Shown here: positions 1 to 14,544 of the stretch, piece after piece
Position numbering within the stretch: position 1 is the first letter of the stretch
How the letters are laid out: each line of letters begins with the position of its first letter
Source of the DNA: Streptomyces hiroshimensis
Lineage (GTDB): Bacteria > Actinomycetota > Actinomycetes > Streptomycetales > Streptomycetaceae
Direction: 5' to 3'
Assembly: GCF_014650335.1 (NCBI RefSeq)
Contig: NZ_BMUT01000001.1
Coordinates: 1-64,000 of the forward strand
DNA: 64,000 bases
The notes under the pieces: generated by a model
Databases searched by the model: none
What the model was told of the DNA's origin: nothing
The model's input: only the letters and a program-made list of their open reading frames with translations
Translations under genes and position numbers: made by a program

Positions 1-55
1 CAGCGCCGATGGTACTGCATGGGGGACCGTGTGGGAGAGTAGGACGCCGCCGAAC
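1..55 (+). rRNA. 5S ribosomal RNA, 3' end only
   Basis: The first 55 bases match the 3' half of actinobacterial 5S rRNA, including the conserved run ending GGGAGAGTAGGACGCCGCC. The 5' part, and presumably the 16S and 23S genes, lie before the window. The exact 3' end is approximate; a rho-independent terminator follows within about 10 bases, as expected at the end of an rRNA operon. Confidence 0.93.
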
Positions 56-64
56 AAATTTTAG

Positions 65-110
65 AAAAAGCTCCGGTAGCTGAACTCATGTTCAGCTACC
101 GGAGCTTTTT
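65..110 (+). terminator. Rho-independent terminator of the rRNA operon
   Basis: A long near-perfect inverted repeat (arms about 21 bases including the A/T flanks, loop TCAT) ends in a run of six T. It sits directly after the 5S rRNA and is the strongest terminator in the window. Confidence 0.95.
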
Positions 111-142
111 TATTTCCGCGATGAACTGCGGAGCGTCACGCC

Positions 143-883
143 GTGTTCACGTCTCCTGGAAACCCTCCAGGCATGGGGACAGTGGAGACGCTCACGGCAG
201 CGGGAATCGGTGCAGGTGACGAGGTCGTCGTGCCGTCGTACGCGATGGCGGACGCTGCCGAGGCGGTCCGCCGGGCCGGAGCCGTGCCCGTGTTCGCGGA
301 CATCGCCCCGGAAAGCCTCTGCCTGGACCCGGAATCGGTCGCCGCGACGCTGACCCTGCGCGCTGCCGCAGTGATGCCCGTTCACCTCTTCGGCCGCCGT
401 GCCGACCTGGCCGGCCTGCGTGCCGTCGCCGACCGGCGCGGGCTGCTCCTAGTCGAGTACGAGCAGTACGGGCAGTACGAGCAGTGCGAACCGCCGGCCC
501 CCGTGGACGAGAGCACCAGGCGGAGGTGGGCGAACGCCGCGTACCTGAACGCCAGGCTGCGGGGCGTCGTGACGCCCGCCGTGACCCCGGGCGTTGAGCA
601 CGGCTACCGCTCCTACGTGGTGCGCGTCCCCGGCAACGGCCGGCCGGACCGGGACGCCTTCGCCCGGGCGCTGCGGTCCCGCGGCGTACGGTGCCACGTG
701 CCCGTACAGACGCCCGTGCACCGACTTCCCTCCTACCGGCGGGACTTGTGGCTGGCACAGACCGAGCGGGCCGCCGATCAGTGCCTGGCACTTCCCGTCG
801 ACGCCGCCACCGGCGAGCGGGAGCTGCACCGCGTCGTGGCCGTGTGCAATGCGCTCGGCGGGCTGGTTCCCGAGGCCGCCTGA
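143..883 (+). CDS. Shortened DegT/DnrJ/EryC1/StrS aminotransferase-like protein
   Basis: The 246-residue product resembles PLP-dependent sugar aminotransferases of the DegT/DnrJ/EryC1/StrS family, usually about 370 residues. The stretch GAGDEVVVPSYAMADAAEAV followed by PVFADIAPESLCLDP and MPVHLFGRRADL is typical of the large domain. The C-terminal part (RWANAAYLNARL, YRSYVVRV, PVHRLPSY, ALP) matches the small domain. The N-terminal 50 or so residues and the middle segment that normally carries the PLP-binding lysine are missing, and the conserved acidic cofactor site is replaced by a YEQYGQYEQ repeat. It is therefore probably not an active aminotransferase. The GTG at 143 gives the longest frame; an ATG at 173 is an alternative. 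It lies alone between rRNA and tRNA genes. Confidence 0.7.
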   Translation: MFTSPGNPPGMGTVETLTAAGIGAGDEVVVPSYAMADAAEAVRRAGAVPVFADIAPESLCLDPESVAATLTLRAAAVMPVHLFGRRADLAGLRAVADRRGLLLVEYEQYGQYEQCEPPAPVDESTRRRWANAAYLNARLRGVVTPAVTPGVEHGYRSYVVRVPGNGRPDRDAFARALRSRGVRCHVPVQTPVHRLPSYRRDLWLAQTERAADQCLALPVDAATGERELHRVVAVCNALGGLVPEAA

Positions 884-957
884 GTAGACCTCCTGCGCGC
901 CCCGTCCACGTGGTCAAAAGGGCGTACGAACATGGGGTATGCTTTATCTCGTTGCCG

Positions 958-1030
958 GCCCCAATAGCTCAGTCGGCAGAGCGTCTCCATGGTAAGGAGA
1001 AGGTCAACGGTTCGATTCCGTTTTGGGGCT
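958..1030 (+). tRNA. tRNA-Thr (anticodon GGT)
   Basis: A 73-base cloverleaf can be folded by eye. The acceptor stem is GCCCCAA/TTGGGGC with discriminator T. The D arm begins TAGCTCAG, the anticodon stem is TCTCC/GGAGA with loop ATGGTAA giving anticodon GGT, and the T arm is AACGG-TTCGATT-CCGTT. CCA is not encoded. A terminator follows directly. Confidence 0.95.
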
Positions 1031-1038
1031 CCATAAAA

Positions 1039-1070
1039 GAAGGCCCCCGCCAATTGGCGGGGGCCTTCTT
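1039..1070. terminator. Terminator between tRNA-Thr and osaC
   Basis: A 13-bp perfect stem (GAAGGCCCCCGCC, loop AATT) is flanked by A residues on the left and TTCTTCGTATT on the right. It lies between the tRNA and the convergent osaC stop and can serve both directions. Confidence 0.85.
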
Positions 1071-1110
1071 CGTATTCACACCCCGACTGTTCTCACGGCT
1101 CCGACCGTCC

Positions 1111-3765
1111 TCACGGCAGTTCCGGCACCCGCATCGCCAGAATCGCCATGTCGTCCGACGCAGGCTCCGCGGCGAAGCGCTCGACCGCCCGCAGCACCCG
1201 CGCCGCCACGGCCCCCGCCGTCAGCCCCGTACAGGTCGTCAGCAGGTCGGTGAGGCCGTCGTCGCCGAGCATGCGCGTGCCCTCGCGGCGCTCGGTCACG
1301 CCGTCCGTGACGCACAGGAGGACGTCGCCCGGATCGAGGGTGACCGTCTGCTCGTACAGCTCCAGGTCCTCCATGACGCCCAGCAGCGGCTGCGGGTCGG
1401 CCGCGGCCTCCACGGTGCCGTCCTGGCGCAGGCGCAGCGGCAGGGGGTGGCCCGCGCAGACGACCTTGAGGATCGCGCTGCCGTCCTCCTGGGGCCACAG
1501 CTCGCCGTACAGGAGCGTCAGGAAGCGGCTGCGTGCGCCCTCGTCGAGGATGGCGGCGTTGAGACGCTCCAGGACGGCCGGGCCGCCGTAGCCCTCGCGG
1601 GCGAGCAGGCGCAGGGCGTGGCGGGCGAGGCCGGTGACGGCGGCGGCCTCGGGCCCCGTGCCGCAGACGTCGCCGATGGCGAAGCCGTAGGCGCCGTCGC
1701 GGATGGGGAAGAGGTCGTAGAAGTCGCCGCCGACCTCGTTGCCCTCGCCCGCGGCGCGGTAGATGACGTCGACCTCGACGCCGGGGACGTGCAGCAGCTC
1801 CGGCGGGAGGAGGCTGCGCTGGAGGGACTGGCTGATGGCGGTGCGCTCGCTGTAGAGGCGGGCGTTGTCCAGCGCCAGTGCTGCCCTGCGGGAGAGGTCC
1901 TCGGCGAGCTCCAGGATCTCCTGGCGGAAGTGGTCGTCGGTGGGCTTGCCGAGGGTGAGCATGCCGATGACGCGGTTGCGGGCGACGAGCGGCAGGACGA
2001 CCGTCTCACCGCCGACGGCGGCTGCCGTGGCGAGGGAGGTGCTGGGCGCGGCCGCATGGCGGTCGCTCTCGGCGATGCCGAGGGTGCGCAGGGAGCCGCG
2101 GAGGGCGGCGGCGTGGGCGGCCTCGGAGGGGGCGGTCCAGATGCGGGCGCCGGGGGTGGGGACGGGGTCCGGCGGGGCCAGCCGGCCGAGGAGGGTCTTG
2201 AGGCCGTCGATGCGGTCCTCGTCCTCGTGCAGCACGTAGGACAGCTCGGGTTCGGATGCGGGGTCGGCCACGGTATAGACGGCGCACCAGGTGGCGAGGG
2301 TGGGCACCGTCATCTGCGCCATGAGGGCGAGGGTCTGGTCGCGGTCGAGGGTGCCGGCGAGGAGGTCGGAGGCCTCGACGAGGAAGGACAGGGAGCCGCG
2401 GCGCAGGCGTTCGAGCTCGTTGAGGCGGGCGCGCTCGACGGCGAGGGCGATGCGGTCGGCGGCGAACTGCAGACGGAGGGCCTCTTCGTTGCTGTAGCGG
2501 CCCGGGGCCTCTGCGGCGACGCCCAGCGATCCGGTGAGGCGGCCCTCGACCTTGAGGGGGACGGTGACGACGGAGCGCATGCCGGTGTCGTTGAGGAGGG
2601 GCACGGCGCCGGGGATGACGGCGAGGTCCTCGTGCACGGCGGGCATCCGGGCGGAGCCGTAGCGGCCGGTGCCGGCCTCGACGGGGACGCGGGCGAAGCG
2701 CTGGCGGGCGGAGGGCAGGCCGGTGGAGGCGCGCACCTCCAGTTCGGTCTCGTCGTCGGTGGCCAGCAGGAGGTAGGCGGCGTCGCCGTCGAGCATGTCG
2801 CGGGCGCGCTCGACGGTGCGCTGGAGGAGGCCGTCGAGATCGTCGGGGGCGGGGGAGCCGATGAAGACCTCGAAGGGGTCGGTGACGGTGCCCCGGTCGG
2901 TGGCGCCGCTGTCGGGTGCGGGGGCGCGCTGCAGGCTCTGCAGGACGGCGCGTTCCTCCTCGCGCACCAGCAGGCAGACGGTGGAGGGGGCGCCTTCGTT
3001 GTCGCGGACGCGCAGGTGGGAGGCGTAGACGGGCGTGATGCGGCCGTCGGCGCCCCTTATGCCGTAGGAGCCCTCCCAGCGGGACAGGCGCAGGGCCTCG
3101 GCGATGCCGGTGGAGGTGCCGGGGGTGTGCGGCCAGGCGGCGAAGTCGGTGAGCGGCTTGCCGAGGACCTGATCGGCGGAGAAGCCGAAGAGGGAGTCAG
3201 CGTCGTCGTTCCATGCGGTGATGCCGCCGGTGCGGTCGAGCTGGACGACGGCGACGCGGACGCGGGCATCGGCCACCGGCAGGGACTCCGTGGGCAGGGC
3301 GGGTCCTGCGGAGCGGGTGCCTGCGGGGCGGTCGGGCAGGTCGAGCTGGAACCACACCTGCTTGTGGGTGGGGGTGTACTCCACGCCCCAGCGGGTGGCC
3401 AGGGCGGCGCACAGCAGCAGCCCGCGCCCTCCCTCGCGGTCGACGCCGCCGATGCGGCGGGCGGAGCTCTGCAGGGGCACCTCGCGCTCGGGATAGCGGT
3501 CGGCGACCTCGACGCGCACGCCGGTGGCGGTGCGCATGCACAGGACGTCGGCGGCGGTGCCGGCATGGACGACGGCGTTGGTGACGAGCTCGCTGGTCAG
3601 GACGACGGCGTCGTCGATGATGTCGGGGTGGCCCCAGCCCTGGAGAGTGTCCCGGACGAAGGCACGGGCGGAGGCGACCGAGCGTCCGACCGGCTCGAAG
3701 GTGGCGGCAGCCCGCGCGGTGATCACAGGTCTCCTCGTGTAGGTCTCGGCGATCTGCTCACCCAT
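1111..3765 (-). CDS. osaC: OsaC-type multidomain anti-sigma kinase / PAS-GAF / PP2C phosphatase
   Basis: The 884-residue cytoplasmic signalling protein has an RsbW-like HATPase at about residues 20-145 (SELVTNAVVHAG, GGRGLLLCAAL). A PAS domain follows at about 170-285, then two GAF-like segments at about 315-475 and 490-640. The C-terminus is a SpoIIE/PP2C phosphatase from about 645 with GGDFYDLF, GDVCGTGPEAAAVT, VTDGVTE and SDDMAI, so the metal-binding aspartates are present. In S. coelicolor OsaC lies divergent from osaAB, binds SigB and is needed to return to the resting state after osmotic stress; that role is inferred here from domain order and position. Start: ATG at 3765 has GAGGGG nine bases upstream; an in-frame ATG at 3783 lacks a spaced RBS. 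Confidence 0.88.
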   Translation of the reverse strand: MGEQIAETYTRRPVITARAAATFEPVGRSVASARAFVRDTLQGWGHPDIIDDAVVLTSELVTNAVVHAGTAADVLCMRTATGVRVEVADRYPEREVPLQSSARRIGGVDREGGRGLLLCAALATRWGVEYTPTHKQVWFQLDLPDRPAGTRSAGPALPTESLPVADARVRVAVVQLDRTGGITAWNDDADSLFGFSADQVLGKPLTDFAAWPHTPGTSTGIAEALRLSRWEGSYGIRGADGRITPVYASHLRVRDNEGAPSTVCLLVREEERAVLQSLQRAPAPDSGATDRGTVTDPFEVFIGSPAPDDLDGLLQRTVERARDMLDGDAAYLLLATDDETELEVRASTGLPSARQRFARVPVEAGTGRYGSARMPAVHEDLAVIPGAVPLLNDTGMRSVVTVPLKVEGRLTGSLGVAAEAPGRYSNEEALRLQFAADRIALAVERARLNELERLRRGSLSFLVEASDLLAGTLDRDQTLALMAQMTVPTLATWCAVYTVADPASEPELSYVLHEDEDRIDGLKTLLGRLAPPDPVPTPGARIWTAPSEAAHAAALRGSLRTLGIAESDRHAAAPSTSLATAAAVGGETVVLPLVARNRVIGMLTLGKPTDDHFRQEILELAEDLSRRAALALDNARLYSERTAISQSLQRSLLPPELLHVPGVEVDVIYRAAGEGNEVGGDFYDLFPIRDGAYGFAIGDVCGTGPEAAAVTGLARHALRLLAREGYGGPAVLERLNAAILDEGARSRFLTLLYGELWPQEDGSAILKVVCAGHPLPLRLRQDGTVEAAADPQPLLGVMEDLELYEQTVTLDPGDVLLCVTDGVTERREGTRMLGDDGLTDLLTTCTGLTAGAVAARVLRAVERFAAEPASDDMAILAMRVPELP

Positions 3766-3979
3766 GTCGCAGCGCCCCTCCATTGCCCTGGCCGGATGCC
3801 AGGTTACTTACCTTCACCGCACAGGCGGAGGCCGGTGCGAACGGATTCCACCTTGGGAGTGCCCGCGGACCGTGTGCGATGCTGCCGAACTGTTATGGCC
3901 TGGCCGGGCCGGGGTGAAACACTGGGAAAGATTGAAGTGGAAGCCCGACGAGGATGATCGACCCTGCGGGAGGGACACG
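3766..3979. promoter_or_regulatory. Divergent promoter region osaC/osaA
   Basis: These 214 bases separate the divergent osaC and osaA starts and must hold both promoters. I found no exact match to the SigB-type -10 GGGTAT/C on either strand, and no clear operator. The osaA RBS (GGAGGG, five bases before GTG 3980) is the only clear signal. Confidence 0.5.
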
Positions 3980-9490
<5,511 letters not shown>

Positions 9491-9745
9491 ACAGGAGCCG
9501 CGCGGGCCGCCCGGCCCGCGCGGCATGCTGCTGACCGAGTGTGCCCGAGGACGTGTGGGGACCGGGGATTCGGGGAACCTTCTGGTCCCCCACTACGTTT
9601 CTGCTACGTGCACAGTGACATCGCGGTGACAGGGTGTGGCGACCGGCGGGGTGCGGCTACCATGACCGGCACAAGGACGGGCGGCGCAAGGGAGTCGTCC
9701 CCTGGGGCGGCGCCCGGTGCACTGCCGGGGCGAGGAGGACGGGCC

Positions 9746-10432
9746 ATGGTGCAGAAGGCCAAGATCCTCCTGGTCGATGACCGGCCGGAAAATCTGCTGG
9801 CGCTGGAGGCCATCCTCTCGGCGCTCGATCAGACACTGGTACGGGCATCGTCAGGGGAGGAAGCGCTCAAGGCGCTGCTGACGGACGATTTCGCAGTGAT
9901 CCTGCTGGACGTCCAGATGCCTGGCATGGACGGTTTCGAGACCGCGGCGCACATCAAGCGGCGGGAGCGGACGCGGGACATCCCCATCATCTTCCTCACC
10001 GCCATCAACCACGGCCCGCACCACACCTTCCGCGGCTACGCGGCGGGTGCGGTGGACTACATCTCCAAGCCCTTCGACCCGTGGGTGCTGCGCGCCAAGG
10101 TCTCGGTCTTCGTCGAGCTGTACATGAAGAACTGCCAGCTGCGCGAGCAGGCGGCCCTGTTGCGGCTGCAGCTGGAGAACGGCCAGTCCGGGCGTACGGG
10201 TGCGGCCGCGGCCCAGGAGCCCGCGGGGCTGCTCGCCGAGCTGTCCGCACGGCTCGCCGCCGTCGAGGAGCAGGCCGAGGCGCTCACCAAGCAGCTCGAC
10301 GAGTCCGCCGATGCCGCGGCCGTGGCCACCGCCGCCCACCTGGAGCGCAAACTCACCGGTCTGCGGCGTGCGCTGGATGCCCTGGAGCCCGGGGCCGGCA
10401 GCGGGGCGAGCCCGCTGCCCGCTCCCAGCTGA
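9746..10432 (+). CDS. osaB: OsaB-type response regulator
   Basis: The 228-residue protein has an N-terminal receiver domain with acidic pocket LLVDDRPEN, phosphoacceptor Asp55 in LLDVQMPGMDG, a conserved switch Thr (FLTA) and Lys in SKPFDP. The C-terminal 85 residues are rich in Ala, Glu and Leu with heptad character (AELSARLAAVEEQAEALTKQ) and contain no recognisable DNA-binding domain. Output is therefore probably by protein interaction or an unrecognised fold. ATG 9746 follows GGAGGA by seven bases; upstream in-frame starts lack an RBS. It is the cognate partner of OsaA by position, as in S. coelicolor, where loss causes osmosensitivity and changes antibiotic production. Confidence 0.88.
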   Translation: MVQKAKILLVDDRPENLLALEAILSALDQTLVRASSGEEALKALLTDDFAVILLDVQMPGMDGFETAAHIKRRERTRDIPIIFLTAINHGPHHTFRGYAAGAVDYISKPFDPWVLRAKVSVFVELYMKNCQLREQAALLRLQLENGQSGRTGAAAAQEPAGLLAELSARLAAVEEQAEALTKQLDESADAAAVATAAHLERKLTGLRRALDALEPGAGSGASPLPAPS

Positions 10433-10510
10433 CTCCGTGCCGACTCCGAGGGTGCTGACTCCGGAGGCTGCCGGCTCCAAGGGTGCCGACTCTGAGTCAG
10501 GTCGCCTCTT

Positions 10511-10523
10511 TGACACCGTGTCA
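10511..10523. promoter_or_regulatory. Palindrome overlapping a -35-like TTGACA upstream of ftsK
   Basis: TGACACCGTGTCA is a perfect 6-bp inverted repeat with a one-base centre. Its left arm overlaps TTTGACAC, which contains a -35-like TTGACA. It lies 87 bases before the ftsK start. A second odd palindrome, GACTCTGAGTC, is at 10488-10498. No regulator can be assigned. Confidence 0.4.
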
Positions 10524-10609
10524 CCCTTGAAAACAACGGGCCACGACACGAACGGGTGAACGCCGGGGCGCGGGTGTCCCTCGCGCCCGGCAGCGGTAAT
10601 CTCGGCTCC

Positions 10610-13387
10610 ATGGCCTCACGTACGTCCGGCAAGGGTTCCCAGAGCGCGGCGGGCACCTCGAAGCAGCGTGCCGGGCGCTCCGGAGGCGCCGCGAAGAAGG
10701 CGGCGCCCAGGCCCGCGGGCAGGGCGCCCGCCAAGAAGGCGCCGCCCCGCAAGGCACCCGCCAAGAAGGCCGCGGCCAAGCGGGCACCCAAGCGTGCGCC
10801 CGCTCCTCCCGGCGGCGTCCGCCGCGTGGGGCGGGGCGTGGCCCACGGCGTGGGCGCGCTGTTCCGCGGCGTCGGCCGCGGCGCACGGGGCCTGGATCCG
10901 GCCCACCGCAAGGACGGCGTGGCGCTGCTGCTCCTGGGCCTGGCCCTCATCGTGGCCGCGGGCACCTGGTCCAGCCTGGAGGGCCCCGTCGGCGATCTGG
11001 TGACCATGCTCGTCACCGGCGCCTTCGGCCGGCTCGACCTCGTCGTGCCGATACTCCTCGGCATCATCGCGATCCGGCTCTTCCGCCACCCCGAGCGCCC
11101 CGAGGCCAACGGACGGATCGTCATCGGCCTGTCCGCGCTGGTCGTCGGCGTCCTCGGGCAGGTCCACGTGGCCTGCGGGTCGCCCGGCCGCGGCGACGGC
11201 TCGCAGGCCCTGCAGGACGCGGGCGGCCTGATCGGCTGGGCCGCGTCCAAGCCCCTGGTCTTCACGGTCGGCGAGGTCCTCGCCGTGCCGCTGCTGGTGC
11301 TGCTCACCGTCTTCGGGCTGCTGGTCGTCACCGCCACTCCGGTCAACGCCATTCCGCGCCGCCTGCGGCAGCTGGGGATCCGGCTCGGCCTGATCGAGCC
11401 GCTCCCCGGCGAGTACGAGGCGGAGGACGCCGACGGCTACGCGGAGTACGCGGAGGACTGGCGCGAGGCGCCCGCCGCGCGCCCCCGCCGCGCTGCGACG
11501 CGACGGGCCGCCGGGGCGGTCGATCCGGAGCAGGCCGAGGAGGAGGCGCTGAACAAGCGGCGCAAGCCGCGGCGCCCCGCCGGGCAGCCCGTGGAGCCCC
11601 CCGCGGGCCGCGAGCCCGACGCCGTCGACATGGCGGCCGCTGCCGCCGCCTCGCTCGACGGGGCCGTGCTGCACGGCGTGCCGCCCACCCCGCTCGTCGC
11701 CGGACTCAGCAGCGGCATCGCGCAGGACGACGGGCAGCCGGGCGCCGTGCCGGGCGCGCGGGGCCGCGGCCGGGGGCCGGGCGCCGCGTCGGACCGCACC
11801 CAGGGCGTCCCCGACCTCACTCAGGGCGTGCCGGACCTCACCAAGCCCGCGCCCGCCCCCGACGCGGCGCCCGGCCTGCCCGCGCGGGCCGAGCAGCTCC
11901 AGCTCTCCGGGGACATCACCTACTCGCTGCCCACGCTCGACCTGCTGGAGCGGGGCGGGCCGGGCAAGGCGCGCAGCGCCGCGAACGACGCCATAGTGGC
12001 CGCACTGACCACCGTCTTCTCCGAGTTCAAGGTCGACGCCGCCGTCACCGGCTTCACCCGCGGCCCGACGGTCACGCGCTACGAGGTCGAGCTGGGCCCC
12101 GCCGTCAAGGTCGAGCGCATCACCGCCCTCGCCAAGAACATCGCCTACGCCGTCGCCAGCCCGGACGTGCGCATCATCTCCCCGATCCCCGGCAAGTCCG
12201 CCGTGGGCATCGAGATCCCCAACACCGACCGGGAGATGGTCAACCTCGGCGACGTCCTGCGCCTGGCGGACGCCGCCGGGGACGACCACCCGATGCTCGT
12301 CGCGCTCGGCAAGGACGTCGAGGGCGGCTATGTGATGGCCAATCTGACGAAGATGCCGCACATCCTCGTCGCCGGCGCCACGGGCTCCGGCAAGTCCTCG
12401 TGCATCAACTGCCTCATCACCTCGCTGATGGTGCGGGCCACGCCCGACGAGGTCCGCATGGTGCTCGTCGACCCCAAGCGCGTGGAGCTGACCGCCTACG
12501 AGGGCATCCCGCACCTGATCACCCCGATCATCACCAACCCCAAGCGCGCGGCCGAGGCCCTGCAGTGGGTCGTCCGCGAGATGGACCTGCGCTACGACGA
12601 CCTGGCGGCGTTCGGCTTCCGGCACATCGACGACTTCAACGCGGCCGTCCGGGCGGGCAAGGTCACTCCTCCGGAGGGCAGCGGACGCGAGCTCTCTCCG
12701 TACCCCTATCTGCTGGTGATCGTCGACGAGCTGGCGGACCTGATGATGGTCGCCCCGCGGGACGTCGAGGACTCGATCGTGCGGATCACCCAGCTCGCCC
12801 GTGCCGCCGGCATCCACCTCGTACTGGCCACCCAGCGCCCCTCCGTAGACGTGGTCACGGGCCTGATCAAGGCGAACGTGCCCTCCCGGCTCGCCTTCGC
12901 CACCTCCTCGCTCGCCGACAGCCGCGTCATCCTCGACCAGCCGGGCGCCGAGAAGCTGATCGGCAAGGGCGACGGCCTCTTCCTGCCCATGGGAGCGGGC
13001 AAGCCGGTCCGCATGCAGGGCGCCTTCGTCACGGAGGCCGAGGTCGCGGCCGTCGTGCAGCACTGCAAGGACCAGATGGCGCCGGTCTTCCGGGACGACG
13101 TCACCGTGGGCACCGCCAAGAAGAAGGAGATCGACGAGGACATCGGCGACGACCTGGACCTGCTGTGCCAGGCCGCGGAGCTGGTCGTCTCCACCCAGTT
13201 CGGCTCGACCTCGATGCTGCAGCGCAAATTGCGTGTGGGATTCGCGAAGGCGGGCAGACTCATGGACCTGATGGAGTCGCGGGGCATCGTGGGCCCGAGC
13301 GAGGGCTCCAAGGCCCGTGACGTCCTCGTCAAGCCCGATGAACTGGATGCGGTGCTCGCGGTGATCCGCGGGGACGGCGGGTCCTGA
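10610..13387 (+). CDS. ftsK: DNA translocase FtsK/SpoIIIE
   Basis: The 925-residue septal DNA pump clears chromosome from closing septa, notably at sporulation in Streptomyces. The N-terminus is very basic (AKKAPPRKAPAKKAAAKRAP). Four hydrophobic segments follow between residues about 100 and 260, then an Ala/Pro-rich linker to about 440. The motor has Walker A GATGSGKSS near residue 589 and Walker B LLVIVDELADLMM. The C-terminal gamma winged helix (STSMLQRKLRVGFAKAGRLM) is the part that reads polar DNA motifs in FtsK proteins. The start is the ATG at 10610; the frame is open a little further upstream without an RBS. In Streptomyces ftsK normally follows osaB. Confidence 0.95.
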   Translation: MASRTSGKGSQSAAGTSKQRAGRSGGAAKKAAPRPAGRAPAKKAPPRKAPAKKAAAKRAPKRAPAPPGGVRRVGRGVAHGVGALFRGVGRGARGLDPAHRKDGVALLLLGLALIVAAGTWSSLEGPVGDLVTMLVTGAFGRLDLVVPILLGIIAIRLFRHPERPEANGRIVIGLSALVVGVLGQVHVACGSPGRGDGSQALQDAGGLIGWAASKPLVFTVGEVLAVPLLVLLTVFGLLVVTATPVNAIPRRLRQLGIRLGLIEPLPGEYEAEDADGYAEYAEDWREAPAARPRRAATRRAAGAVDPEQAEEEALNKRRKPRRPAGQPVEPPAGREPDAVDMAAAAAASLDGAVLHGVPPTPLVAGLSSGIAQDDGQPGAVPGARGRGRGPGAASDRTQGVPDLTQGVPDLTKPAPAPDAAPGLPARAEQLQLSGDITYSLPTLDLLERGGPGKARSAANDAIVAALTTVFSEFKVDAAVTGFTRGPTVTRYEVELGPAVKVERITALAKNIAYAVASPDVRIISPIPGKSAVGIEIPNTDREMVNLGDVLRLADAAGDDHPMLVALGKDVEGGYVMANLTKMPHILVAGATGSGKSSCINCLITSLMVRATPDEVRMVLVDPKRVELTAYEGIPHLITPIITNPKRAAEALQWVVREMDLRYDDLAAFGFRHIDDFNAAVRAGKVTPPEGSGRELSPYPYLLVIVDELADLMMVAPRDVEDSIVRITQLARAAGIHLVLATQRPSVDVVTGLIKANVPSRLAFATSSLADSRVILDQPGAEKLIGKGDGLFLPMGAGKPVRMQGAFVTEAEVAAVVQHCKDQMAPVFRDDVTVGTAKKKEIDEDIGDDLDLLCQAAELVVSTQFGSTSMLQRKLRVGFAKAGRLMDLMESRGIVGPSEGSKARDVLVKPDELDAVLAVIRGDGGS

Positions 13388-13585
13388 CGGCGCCGGAGAT
13401 TCCTGCCCAACCGTTTCTCTCGGCGGCGTGTCGAGTTGAGAAAGGGGGGCGGTGCGATGTTCCACCGCCGGCGCCGCAGAGTCATCTGATGGCGTACAAA
13501 GTCCGGCTTCCCGCTTGCCCGCGGCTTTCGTATCCCCCCTAGACTGAACTCCCAGCAGGTGGCTACACGCTCGAAAGGCGCCCAC

Positions 13586-14416
13586 GTGTCCATCGGCAAC
13601 TCCTCTGCAGACGGCGGGGACATCCCCGCAGACGACCGGCCGTCGATCGGCCGGGTCCTCCAGCAGGCCCGTATCAGCGCCGGACTGACCGTCGACGAGG
13701 TCAGCTCCACGACCCGAGTACGCATCCCGATCCTGCACGCGATCGAGCAGGACGACTTCTCGCGCTGCGGCGGAGACGTCTACGCACGTGGGCACATCCG
13801 CACCCTGGCGCTCACCGTCGGGCTCGACCCGGCCGAGCTTCTCGCGCGCTACGACGCCGAGCGCGGCGGGCGCCCCGCGCCGACCCCCGCGGCCCCCGTC
13901 TTCGACGCCGAGCGCATCCGCCCCGAGCCCCGCCGGCCCAACTGGACGGCGGCGATGGTCGCCGCGATCGTGGCCGTCGTCGGCTTCGTCGGCTTCACGC
14001 TCTTCAACGGCGGTGCCAAGTCCTCCAACGGCTCCGTCGCCGCGGACTCGCCCTCCGCGAAGCCCTCCGCCTCGCCCAGCAAGAAGGCGCCGTCCGGCAA
14101 GCCCGCCGACCCCAAGCGGGAGCCCTCGGGCAACGCCATCGCCGGCGTCCCGGCCAACAAGGTCACGGTCAAGCTCGCCGCCGAGAACGGCCAGACCTGG
14201 ATGTCCGCCAAGGATCACAACGGCCGGCTGCTGGAGGAGGGCGTCCTCAAGCGGGGCGATTCCAAGACCTTCACCGACAACACCCGGATCGATCTTGTTC
14301 TGGGCAACGCCGGAGCCGTTCGGCTGTTCGTGAACGGCAAGGAGGTCAAGAATGTCGGCGACAACGGCCAGGTCCAGCGCCTCAGCTACACCAAGGGAGA
14401 TCCCGTAGCGGGCTGA
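13586..14416 (+). CDS. RodZ-like membrane protein with Cro/C1 HTH and DUF4115 domain
   Basis: The 276-residue protein begins with a helix-turn-helix (SIGRVLQQARISAGLTVDEVSSTTRVRIPILHAIE is the family signature region, about residues 25-60). A single transmembrane helix (AAMVAAIVAVVGFVGFTLF, about 135-153), a Ser/Pro/Lys-rich linker and a C-terminal extracytoplasmic DUF4115 beta domain follow. This is the RodZ architecture; RodZ links MreB to the cell-wall machinery. Streptomyces homologues sit between ftsK and rimO, as here. GTG 13586 has AAAGG nine bases upstream. Confidence 0.82.
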   Translation: MSIGNSSADGGDIPADDRPSIGRVLQQARISAGLTVDEVSSTTRVRIPILHAIEQDDFSRCGGDVYARGHIRTLALTVGLDPAELLARYDAERGGRPAPTPAAPVFDAERIRPEPRRPNWTAAMVAAIVAVVGFVGFTLFNGGAKSSNGSVAADSPSAKPSASPSKKAPSGKPADPKREPSGNAIAGVPANKVTVKLAAENGQTWMSAKDHNGRLLEEGVLKRGDSKTFTDNTRIDLVLGNAGAVRLFVNGKEVKNVGDNGQVQRLSYTKGDPVAG

Positions 14417-14544
14417 CCTGCGACGGAGGGTGGGCGCGGACGGCTGGGGGACGCGCCGCCGGGTGATCGTTCTCTCGCTGCCCACCGGCATCGCGTGGAG
14501 CCTCGGCAGCGGATGTGGCTCCGGGACAAAGTAGGCTGAGCCCT

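Noticed and set aside
691-3957. Long plus-strand frame opposite osaC (1088 codons)
   Set aside because: Shadow of osaC in high-GC DNA; composition is low-complexity Gly/Ala/Val and no domain is recognisable, while osaC shows clear domains.
3766-3979. SigB-type promoter for osaC
   Set aside because: No exact GGGTAC/T -10 was found on either strand; only a weak GGTAAG.
10616-14491. Minus-strand frame of 1291 codons opposite ftsK and the RodZ-like gene
   Set aside because: It spans two well-supported plus-strand genes and their gap; a GC-driven shadow.
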